A DNA stretch of 64,000 bases from Juglans regia (lineage: Eukaryota > Streptophyta > Magnoliopsida > Fagales > Juglandaceae), in assembly GCF_001411555.2 (NCBI RefSeq), contig NC_049903.1:31413083-31477082 (forward strand). Reading direction: 5' to 3'. The position numbers were made by a program, and so were the translations under genes. Below, piece by piece: positions 33,657-43,710 of this stretch. Below the pieces are notes generated by a model, which saw only the letters and a list, made by a program, of their open reading frames with translations, searched no databases and was not told the origin of the DNA. Each line of letters opens with the position of its first letter. Positions within the stretch are counted from its first letter, which is position 1.

Positions 33657-34415
33657 GTGCTGTACAAAAGGGGTTTCTCTAAGCCACTCCTAAAATGCCT
33701 CTCACCAGACGAAGCTAAGTACATATTGGCAGAAGTCCACGAGGGAATCTGTGGAAGCCATTCGAGAGCAAGGGCATTAGCTGCGAGAGTAACCCGAACA
33801 GGATACTATTGGCCCCAATCCCTCAGGGATGTAGAGGAATTTGTCAAAAAATGCCTGAAGTGCCAGAAGCACGGACCGGTCCCTCACTGCCCGGCAGAGG
33901 AATTGACCTCAATTATGGCCCCGTGGCCTCTCGCCCAATGGGGCTTGGACCTAATTGGCCCCTTTCTAGTAGCGCCTGGACCTAATTGGCCCCTTTCTAG
34001 TAGCAAGAGGGGGAACTAGGTTTGTCATGGTTGTAGTCGACTACTTCACCAAGTGGGTCGAGGTGGAAGTACTCGCAAGCATCACCTCCCAACCATAACA
34101 AAGTTCTTGTGGAAATCGGTAGTCTGTCGATTCAACATACCACAGAGCTTCGTATCGGACAACGAAAAACGGCTTGACTACACACACTACCGAGAATGGT
34201 GTACAGAACTCGGGATCAAGGTAAAGTACTCCTTGCCGAAGCACCCCCAGGCCAACGGGCAAGCCGTGGCAACTAACAAGACTCTCCTCTCCACCCTTCA
34301 GAAAAAGGAGCGCACAAAGGAGCGTGGGCTGAAGAACTTCCGAGCGTGCTCTGGGCATACCAAACTACTATTCGAACCCCCACAGGAGAGACACCGTTTG
34401 CCTCTCACTTATAGG
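33657..34415 (+). pseudogene. Integrase N-terminal and core region, interrupted
   Basis: The His-Cys zinc-finger part reads GSHSRARALAARVTRTGYYW followed by FVKKCLKCQKHGP (33740-33890). The core starts WPLAQWGLDLIGPF. Just after it a 27-bp segment is duplicated in tandem (33947-33973 and 33978-34004, period 31), which shifts the frame. The core resumes as FVMVVVDYFTKWVEVE (about 34021-34068), and at 34053-34418 FNIPQSFVSDNEKR and [19 protein letters not shown] are readable. The hAT-like insertion begins at 34416. Confidence 0.82.
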
Positions 34416-37323
34416 TAGGGGTGTAACCAGTCCGGTCCGGTCCGGTTTTGGATAAAATCTAGGACCGAACCGGTATGTATCGGTTTTACATTTTCCAAAA
34501 TCGATTACGCACCGGTTATCCTCCTAAACCGGTACTTCCGGTTTTACCAGTTTCCGGTCCGGTCCAGTTTTTCGATTTTTTTAAAATGTAAGTTTGACAG
34601 TTTATCATTAAAAATTTGTTTATTAAAAAAAAAATTGATTTAAAAAATCTGTTTTATACTTTTATTAAAAAAAATCTGTTTTAACTTTTACTAAAAAACC
34701 TTGTTTTACTAAAACTACTTAAATAAAAAATATGCTTTACTACAAAAAATCAGATTAATTAAAATCTAGTTTACTAAAAACTTCTTTCGAAAATCTTGCT
34801 TTACTAAAAAAAAATATGCTACAAGCTTATAAATATAACTAGTACAAAAACTAGAAAAAAGCTCATAAATATAACTACTACAAGCTTATAAATTTAACTA
34901 CTACAAGCTTAGTACTTACACATATTTTTTAAAGAAGTCATAAGAATGGACATCAACAAACCTATGAGCCTATGGAATAAAATAAGTTAAAAAGTCAAAA
35001 TTAGAAATCCAAAAGTCCAACAAATTACAAGTCCAAAAGTCTAAATTACAAGTCCAAAAAATTACAAGTCCAAACACTTAAATCCTCAATCCCAATCGAT
35101 AAACATTAAACAGGACACACTACACATATGTTATTTAAGTAAAAAAAATTACAAAACCCTATCAATGTAATTTCAGTTACCCAATCACAAAACAAAATCT
35201 CACAAACTCAATCACAAAACCCAATCAAAGTAAAATTCGGATTCAAAAAGTGCTAATATCACAAATATCATCTGTCATAATTTCAAAGTAATTTCACAAA
35301 CCCAATCACAAAATCCTAATATCACAAACTAAATAATAAACACAATCACAAAAAATCCTAAATCTCGGATTCAAAAACCCAAATATCACAAAACTAAAAA
35401 CTCAATCACAAAAACCCCAATATCACAAAACTCAATCACAAAAACCCTATCGATGTAATTTCAGTTACCCAATCACAAAACACAATTTCACAAACTCAAT
35501 CACAAAATCCAATCAAAGTAATTTCACAAACCCTATCGCAAAACCCAAATATCACAAACACAATAATAAACACAATCACAAAAAATCCTAAATTTCGGAT
35601 TCAAAAACCCTAATATCACAAAACTGAAAACTCAATCACAAAAATCCCAATATCACAAAACTCAATCACAAAAACCCTAATATCACGAACTCAATCACAA
35701 AAATCCTAGTATAGTAGTATGTAATTTCTAAAAAAAAAAACTTATCGTTGGGGGTAGACTCGGCAGACAAACAGGGGTCGAGAGAGTTGAGAGAAGAAAG
35801 AGTGAGAGACGAGAGAGTGAGAGACGGGAGACGTCGAGACAGAGTCAGAGATGGGAGAGTTGAGAGACGAGAGACGCCGAGGCAGAGTCAGAGACGAGAG
35901 AGTGAGCGGACGAGGGAGTGAGAGGCGAGCCGTGAGACCAAATACTGAGAGTCTGAGATTGAGAGATGAGAGACGCTGAGGGCCCGAGGCAGAGTCAGAG
36001 ATGAGAGAGTGAGCGGACGAGAGAGTGAGAGGCGCGAGACCAAATACTGAGAGTCTGAGACGAAGAGTTTGAGAAGTGAGAGGTAGAGGCTATCCATTTA
36101 CGAGAAAGACGATTTTAGGGTTTAGTTGTGGAGAAAACAGTGTCGTTTGGCGTATTTATAAAATATTTGATTATTTTCATTTTTCAATGTGTGTTTTTTT
36201 TAAATGATAATTAAAATTTATATATATTTGTAATACATTTAATACACTATAGTCTAATAGTATTAATATTAGCCTATTACTATTAGTATAGTTATATTAA
36301 TATATTAGTATTAGTTATAGTGATTTAGTATGACTATATTAGTTTAAGTATGACTATAGTCTATATTAAACTATTAGTATTAGTTAAATAGTTATAGACT
36401 TATATATTAGTATAGCTATATTATATATAATATATTAGACTAGTCTAATAGTATTAATATTAGCCTACTAGTATAGTTATATTAATATATTAATATTAGT
36501 TATAGTGATTTAGTATAACTATATTAGTATAAGTGTATAACTATAGTCTACATAAGACTATTAGTATTAGTTAAATAGTTATAAACTTATATATTAGTAT
36601 AGCTATATTATATATAATAGTATTAATATTAGACTATTAATATAGTTATATATTAGAATTAGTTATAAACAATATATTAGTATTAGTTATAAACTTATAT
36701 ATTAGTATAGCTATATAAATTATTAGACTATAATAATATAATAGTATTAATATTAGACTATTAGTATAGCTATATATTAGTATTAGTTATAAACTATATA
36801 TTAGTATAGCTATATAATATATGATCAATTAAATTTTCATTTTTAAGATTAAGCTTTTATTTTATAATAACATTATCTTATATATAATTATATCAATAGC
36901 ATATGATCAAACAAATTACAAATGTTCATATTTAAGATAAACATTTTATATTATAACTTATAAATTATAATATGAAATTATTTCATATATGATATATAAT
37001 TATATATATCATATATAAAATTTTCACATATAATTATACATTATATATAAAACTTATATATATATATATATATATAATATTTTGTATAATTTTAATTTTG
37101 TATAAAACTTATATATAAAATATTAATTTATATATATATTTTTTAGCAACCGGTCCAGGAAATCCTAAAATCGGAATCGGACCGGTTCCGACCTGTTTGT
37201 GCATTACAAGAACCAATCCCAGACCGAACCGGTTCAAAACTGATCCAACCTGTCCGATTCAAAGCCAATCCAACCAGTCCGGTCCGGTCCGAACCGATTT
37301 TTCGGTTTAAATTTACATCCCTA
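34416..37323. mobile_element. Non-autonomous hAT-like element, 2.9 kb, inserted in integrase
   Basis: It is flanked by a perfect 8-bp duplication, CTTATAGG (34408-34415 and 37324-37331). The ends are inverted: TAGGGGTGTAACC on the left and, reading back from the right, TAGGGATGTAAATTT. Both ends carry clusters of CCGGTCCGG/CCGGTTC motifs. The interior is non-coding and strongly patterned: repeats of AATCACAAAACCC type (about 35090-35710), a GAGAGACG-rich block (about 35760-36100), and an AT-rich block with repeated TTAGTATAGCTATATTA (about 36220-36830). No transposase is seen. The 8-bp duplication and TAGGG ends point to hAT. Confidence 0.85.
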
Positions 37324-37331
37324 CTTATAGG

Positions 37332-37721
37332 AGTGAAGCGGTAATTCTTGTAGAAGTCGAAATGCCCACATTCTGTATCCAACACTTCGACCCGAACACA
37401 AACAACGAAAGGCTAGCCAAAAACCTGGATGCTCTAGAAGAAAGAAGGGAGGAAGTAGCAATCCGAACGGCAAGTAACAAGCGAAAGGCAGAGTAATATT
37501 TCAGCAAGCGAGTCATGCCACAATCCTCCAAGGTAGGCGACATGGTGTTGCGACAAGTGAGGGTAACAACCCCAAAAGAAGGAAAGTTAGGTGCACGATG
37601 GGAAAGGCCTTGCGTGGTCACCGCAAACAACCAACTCGGCTCCTATCGCCTCAAGGACAGCCAAGGGTGCGAACTACCTCACCCCTGGAACGTCGAACAC
37701 TTGAAAAAGTTCTATGTATAG
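37332..37721 (+). pseudogene. Integrase C-terminal part, downstream of the insertion
   Basis: The integrase reading resumes right after the duplicated bases with EAVILVEVEMPTFCIQHFD, then NERLAKNLDALEERREEVAI, a stop at 37494-37496, then FSKRVMPQSSKVGDMVLRQV, GKLGARWERPCVV and GSYRLKDSQGCELPHPWNVE, ending HLKKFYV and TAG at 37721. This is the usual C-terminal end of Tat-type pol. No chromodomain is present. Confidence 0.82.
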
Positions 37722-37839
37722 AGGTGAATGGGAGGGGCCTTACCTCACCCCATGTAAGGCAGCAACATGTATGAACAATTATGAATGAATGAGAACGTCG
37801 GGATGTTTTTTGCAGATCACCTATTGCCCAAACAAAACA

Positions 37840-39065
37840 AAGATTGACTCGCTACGGGGTAAGGTCCAAGTCCCAGGACTTGGAACCAACCCCTGCTTCG
37901 ATAAAAGTCAAGTCCCTACATTCCCAAGAAGACCGGTCCCTTGACTCGATAAAAGTCGAGTCCATACACTCGCAAGAAGACGGGTCCCTTTACTCGATAA
38001 ATGTCGAGTCCCAACATTCACAAGAAGACGGATCCCTTACTAGCTGCAGGGTAAGGTCCAAGTCTCTGGACTCAGAACCGACCCCTGTTTCGATAAAAGT
38101 CGAGTCTCTACACTCGTAAGAAGACGAGTCCATTGACTCGATAAAAGTCAAGTCCCAACACTCACAAGAAGACGGGTCCCTTGACTCGCTGCGGGGTAAG
38201 GTCCAAATCCTAGGACTTGGACCGACCCCTGCTTCGACTAAGCCGAGTCCTAATACTCACAAAAAGATGGGTCCCTTGACTCGATAAAAGTCGAGTCCCT
38301 ACACTCGCAAGAAGATCGGTCCCTTGACTCGCTGCGAGGTAAGGTCCGAGTCCCAGGACTCGGAACCGACCCCTGCTTCGACTAAGTCGAGTCCTAACAC
38401 TTGCAAGAAGACAGGTCCCTTGACTCGATAAAAGTCGGGTCCCTACACTCGCAAGAAGACGGGTCCCTTGACTCGATAAAAGTTGAGTCCATACACTCGC
38501 AAGAAGACGGGTCTATTTACTCGACAAAAGTCAAGTCCCAACATTCGCAAGAAGATGGGTCCCTTACTAGCTACAGGGTAAGGTCCAAGTCTCAGGACTC
38601 AGAACCGACCCCTGTTTCGATAAAAGTCGAGTCCCTACACTTGTAAGAAGACGGGTCCCTTGACTCGAAAAAAGTCAAGTCCCAACACTCATAAGAAGAC
38701 GAGTCCCTTGACTCGCTGCGGGGTAAGGTCCAAATCCTAGGACTCAAACCGACCCCTGCTTCGACTAAGCCGAGTCCTAACACTCACAAAAAGACGGGTC
38801 TCTTGACTCGATAAAAGTCGAGTCCCTACACTCACAAGAAGATAGGTCCCTTGACTGGCTGCGAGGTAAGGTCCGAGTCCCAGGACTCAGAATCGACCCC
38901 TGCTTCGACTAAGTCGAGTCCTAACACTCGCAAGAAGACAGGTCCCTTGACTCGATAAAAGTAGGGTCCCTACACTTACAAGAAGATGGGTCCCTTGACT
39001 CGTTGCAAGGTAAGGTCCAAGCCCTAGGACTCCGAACCGACCCCTGCTGCAGCTAAGCCCAATCC
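37840..39065. repeat. Higher-order tandem repeat between pol and the antisense ORF
   Basis: A basic unit of about 48 bp (core ACTCGATAAAAGTCGAGTCC, then an ACACTCGCAAGAAGACGGGTC core) alternates with a longer unit containing CTGCGGGGTAAGGTCCAAGT and ACCGACCCCTGCTTCGA. The combined pattern recurs several times (for example from about 37848, 38041, 38190, 38330, 38570, 38715, 38860). Because 48 is a multiple of three, parts stay open and would encode repeats such as DSIKVESLHSQEDGSL (37844-38119, 38401-38646). Variable 3' tandem repeats are reported for Tat-group elements, where they can seed satellites. Confidence 0.85.
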
Positions 39066-39329
39066 CAAGTCTTCGAACCAGCTCCAATCTAACAAAATGG
39101 GATCCCGTATCTCGAGACCTGGCCCCGAGCCCCACCAGGAACCCATAGGAAACAAAAACAAGCTTTCATTCAAATTGTAAAAGTATAGAAAGTACAAGGC
39201 AAAGGAACGCAATAGGAATCGGAAACATGCTTTTATTCACATTGTCAAAGCATAAAAGGTACAAGGGGTCGTGCCCACACAAAAAAAAAAAACACAAAAA
39301 TTACAAGAAGTGCACAAAAAGAAGGCTTA

Positions 39330-42217
39330 TCACTGGGAAGGAGGAGCACCCGGAAGGAACGGAGGATACCCAGGCTTCCCAAAACTTCTAACGAAAGCCT
39401 GCTCCTCAGGACTGGGAGGCAGGGACGCTAAGGATAAGGTCCGCAAGTCCAGCTCGGGATGCTGCAACAGGTGTTGTTGCATCCTCTTCAGGCCATCACT
39501 ATAGCCGTATGACCAAGCAACATCCCGGATTGCGTTAGTATTCACGATTCGGGATCGGATCTTTCTGGAAAACTTGTCAACGTCGCCCAAGCTAGACTTC
39601 AAGTTGGCGATCTCCTGGTCGTGCACCAGGAGATCTAGGCTCTTCTGGATCCCTGACTGCGAGAGCTTGCCAATGCGTACGATCGCTCGTTGTAACTGTT
39701 CTCTTAACCCTTGAGCTTTGTGAGAATGCCTGAAGGTCTCGAATAACAACTTCAAGCGTTGCACCGCTGCTAAAGCACGGCCCTGGCAAGACTCTTCAAT
39801 CTCCTTCCGGATGGATTACCTCTCCTCCTGGGACTTCAGCAATTCCTCTCGGGCTGACTCCAACTGCGCAAGGGTGGCACTCAACTCAGCCTCCCGAGAG
39901 ACCAAGTTCGGCTCGGAGGAAATGCAGGCCTTCTCAAGCCCCTTCTTCTCCGATGCCAAACGGGATAGGTCCTGCTCGGCATCGCGCAAAAGGCCTTTGA
40001 GCTTCTTCTTCTTCTCTTTTTGCCTAGCGGCAGCTGCCTCCAAATCCTCGTTTTGCTCCTTCATGAACATTACCTCCTTCACTAGTTCCTTCTGATCGGC
40101 TTTCAGGTCCTTTATCCGCCGAGCTGCCTGCTTCATTTTAAAGTACCCAAAGCGCCTCAAGGAACCGACCCCCCGGTTGGCCTCCTCCAGCTCTCCCACT
40201 TCGTTCCCTATCTTCCCGGCCAATTGGTCTGCAACCTACGAAGGTAGAAAGCGAGAAAAGAGGGGTTCAGTTAGTACCAATGTTAGCCGCGAACAAGAAA
40301 GAAACAAGTCTGGAAAAGGTGAGCATACCTGGGCGAACAGGGGTCTCAACATGTGGCCTATGCACTCGAAAACGTTTGCCTGAGCTTTATCCAGAGCCGA
40401 GGTCAGAGGTGGCGCACCCTTTGCCCCTGAGGAGGATGAATGACCAGCAATCACCAACTGCCAAGAAAAATTGGGGAGAGACTCCTAAGTCTGGTCACAT
40501 GGCCCAAGCGCCACGGTAGTCGAAGCCCCGGAATCATCATCATCGCTCAGGTTGATAACTTGGGGAGGATCGTCCGCCAAGCTCCAGGTCGTCGTAGGAG
40601 ATGCATCGGGAGTCGAATCCTCACCTTTCTCGCTTCCTGTACTCCATTCTTCCTCGTGCCGAAAAGTGAACCCATGTGGCCCCCATTCTGAGCTTCCGGC
40701 CCTAGAGGGGCCAGGCTTTGTCTCGCACAACTCAGGTTCGGGAATCGAGTCACCTTTGTCTTTGTTGCCCATAGCACCCTAGGGACGTTTGTCTGAGCAT
40801 GGACTTAGGGGGGATTTGGCACAGGGGTCGACTTGCTGTCCCCAAAAGCGGAGGCTGGGGAAGGGCTCCGCTCTCCCTCATGAGACCCGAACCCCAGGAA
40901 CACCTTGCCTCCCTTGTCTTCAGTCCCCATTTGGGTTGAATCTCGAGAGGTTGGTAGCTCTACATTTCGGAGCCCGGTCGGCAAACTTGCCCAAGAGGGC
41001 CCGACGGCGGTCTCCTCCTGAAGAGTGTCCTTAAAGGAGGTGAAGGCTGCGAACGAGTTGGGCTCCTAGGAGAAAGGGTGCGCCAGGGATGCAAAAATTG
41101 CTACCTGGAGGTCGCAAGCTTCCTATTCTTCTACAAAAGGAGGCAACGGGCTTTGGAAGGATTCGGCAGGTTGGGAACTGGTTGAAGCAGAAGGGCCAGC
41201 AGCAGGAGCGAGACTACTCAGGAAGGATGTCATCCCCCATGACGAGGGTGCTGGAACCTCCACTGTGAGACGACTGGGAGCTACTTCCAGACTCCCCAGC
41301 CCAACCCCTAAAAGGAGTGGAGCCCCTGGAGACACCCCTCGACGAGGGAGAGTCCTAGCGCACCCTCGGTCATTTGGCCTGACTGCTAGAAGGACACGCA
41401 GCTCGCTTTCGACTAGAGGGGCGAGTCTCGGGAGGGGGGCTCTGCCCAGGAAATTTCTTCCCACAGCATACAAGCAATCAGTAGTAGTTAAATAGTTGCA
41501 GATGTTTTCATCTGAAATAATCACGTCAGTGTTCGACTCTCCCGGGTAAGCCCTCACACAGGCCGTGACCAACTCATGTCGAGCCTCTTCCCTCCTGTTG
41601 AGGGTAAGCACCAGAATCTCAGCTAATGGAGGATACCCCTAAGACGCCTGAATAGGGAACTCTTTGTGGGAGGCCTCCCCTTCGAGGTATTCCCAGTCTG
41701 GGTCGGACACAAAGAAGAACTTATGGGACCATTATTTAATGCTCGAGTGACACTACTCGAGCAAAGCAATTTTGTGGGCAGAGGACCGGGCCTGGAAACT
41801 GGCAATGTTGCCCTGGCAGTAGACAAGCCGATACTCATAGAAGAACTCCTGCAGCGTCAAGTCTGGGTACTCTTTGGGGGTCTTGCTTAGAACCATCCTA
41901 TATATGATACAACTGGAAATCAAGAGGCGCCACACGTTAGAATGGAGCTACAACGGGGCCAATCCAAGGTAATTCAAAACTTCCCATACCGGGCGGCATA
42001 ATAGGAGGCAAAGACCGTTGGCAAACATGAGCTGAAAGAGAGCATCCCTCGTTGTAGAGCCGTCAGGGCTCACAGCGTGTTTACTCCGTAGCATCTCCAG
42101 AATCACGGAGGGGGGAATCCCGTACTTGGAGTGAAACGCTCTAAGGTCGGCACCAGTGATAGAGGAAACCCAGTGTTTCCCCCCGAAGAACGGAGCATTG
42201 ATGTCAATGGGAGCCAT
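39330..42217 (-). pseudogene. Antisense ORF of the Tat-type element (putative gypsy-type transposon protein)
   Basis: Minus-strand coding sequence in several blocks. It starts at 42217 with MAPIDINAPFFGGKHWVSSI, then YGIPPSVILEMLRSKHAV and FANGLCLLLCRPVWEVLNYL. It continues at 41935-41753 with NVWRLLISSCIIYRMVL and LTLQEFFYEYRLVYCQG, and near 41715-41680 FFFVSDPDWEYLEGEAS. A Pro/Ser-rich section follows (41611-41123), an acidic section (40772-40485, VINLSDDDDSGAS), a coiled coil (40223-39816) and a C-terminal block (39764-39330, VAWSYGYSDGLKRMQQHLLQ). This matches the protein Pfam calls putative gypsy-type transposon, found antisense in Tat elements. Its function is unknown. Stops between blocks may be introns or decay. 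Confidence 0.75.
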
Positions 42218-42816
42218 TTAAACGGTAGAAAGCGGCAGAGAAGATAAAGAACGAAGGGTGAAGGGTGAAGGAAGAATTGTCGAATGAGAGAAAGGGGGAA
42301 GGAAAGAGTTGTTGGGAAACTGAGAACGAAAAGTAGAAGAGGAAGAAAGAACTGAGAAAAATGGATAACAATCGGGAAAGGCAAAACAAACGTGGAAGGA
42401 GGAAATGAGGGAGGAAAACGGCTTAAATAGGAGAAGAAAATGGCAAGAGGAGGCTCTGGAAGCGAAACGACGCTTGGGCCAGTGAAGTTGGTGAGTGCCA
42501 CGCGGCAGCAGTAGCTGAAATAACGGCACGGGTAGTAGCCATTGAGAGGGAGCCAGTAAGATGCTAGAGTGGCTAGAGAATAGTCTGCACGTCTCATCAG
42601 TCTTCGGGAAATGGGACAATCGCCAGGAATGAGAAGACGCATTTATTGAGCAAACGAGGAGCCTCGGGAATTCAAACCAGCAGGAATTGAACCGGTAGAA
42701 CTAAAAGTGGGGCGGGGGCCTCGAGAAACCTGGAGCAACAAAAGCCAAAGGGGCAGAATCGTAACGAGAAAGAATAGAGTTCGCACCCGTGACAATTGTA
42801 GGAATTTGCGGGGTAC

Positions 42817-43710
42817 TGTGAGGAAAGTCCCATCCTAGAAGGGCCCAAACCTAGGAAAGCCCAACCATGGAGCCAGTGTCGAAAGGAGGGAGCTAAAGAT
42901 CCTGGGCCATAGAATTAAGGACCAAATGCGCAACACATTCCAAAAGGGCTCGAGTCCAAAGGGGGCCAAGTTATAGAATTATCAGCCCAAGGGAGGAAGT
43001 TGGGAGCTCAGGGCGAGAGGATCAGGAAGCGAGTGCAAACCAACTCGGGGTGGCTTGTCAACACGGGGCTCTGGAGCATCAAAGGGAATGTCCTAGGGGT
43101 CAACGAATTGACAAACCCAATCATTGGCCGGATGCACTCCTGCATTCAGACAATGGCACGCGCCTGCTCCCAGGGTCACAGATCCAAGGCGCGAAGCAAC
43201 CCCTGCCAGTATTCTAGAATCTGGCATGCAACGGCACATTCCGCGTACAAAGGACGGCTCACCCACGGTCTAGCACACACCTGCATGGTAGAGAGGTAAC
43301 GGCATGAAATGGCCCGTTCCACGAACAAAGGACGGCTTGCTAGCGATCTAACGCATGCTGGCATGGCAGGGAATTGGCGGTCAGACAAACCTAACACAAC
43401 TGACGCAACATGATCTCCCGTTATGCCATAGACTGACACCTACTGGAGCGACAAAGAATGAGTGGTGGCAGGCCTGACGCCTGACATGCCACGATCTCCC
43501 TCAACAGAAGAACCCGAATTAGGTATAAATGAGAGAGAGCCCTTCTACCGGGGGGGGGGCTCTTGACTCAATCAATCAATCTAATAATGTTACCATGTTC
43601 TGTGTTTCTCTCTTCTTCTTCGCCAGCGAATAACTCACTGACTTAGTTGCAGGCATTGGAGCGACCCCGAATGTCACCAGAGCGTCTCTTTCTTCTTTGT
43701 TGCAGGCAAC
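42817..43710 (+). repeat. 3' LTR of the Tat-type element
   Basis: Begins TGTGAGGAAAGTCCCATCC after a GCGGGG-rich stretch that may be the polypurine tract. It contains two to three internal diverged repeats around CGTACAAAGGACGGCTC (43240, 43320). A TATA-like GGTATAAATGAGAGAG lies at about 43520, with a run of nine G at about 43550. The end is placed near TTGTTGCAGGCA (43696-43707), which is approximate. Confidence 0.75.

Larger units (their letters stand above)
29302..43710 (+). mobile_element. Ty3-gypsy LTR retrotransposon, Tat-type lineage, inactive
   Basis: The two LTR copies begin with TGTGAGG at 29302 and 42817. Between them are gag, protease, RT, RNase H, a second plant-type RNase H, integrase, a tandem-repeat block and a long antisense ORF. 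Two RNase H domains plus an extra antisense ORF between pol and the 3' LTR are features reported for the Tat group (Retand/Ogre-like). The 5' LTR is truncated and fused to gag, so the primer-binding site is missing. A hAT-like element splits the integrase. No target duplication could be confirmed, in keeping with rearrangement. The body is GC-richer than the flanking DNA. Confidence 0.9.

Noticed and set aside
36200..37130. Very AT-rich block considered as a matrix attachment or replication origin
   Set aside because: It lies fully inside the hAT-like element and is explained by simple repeats. There is no specific origin evidence.
37840..39065. Regular repeats that could be taken for a CRISPR array
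   Set aside because: Units are adjacent tandem repeats without unique spacers, in a plant retrotransposon. There are no cas genes.
29302..43710. Target-site duplication around the Tat-type element
   Set aside because: Several 5-bp candidates were compared on both sides and none matched; it is left unassigned.
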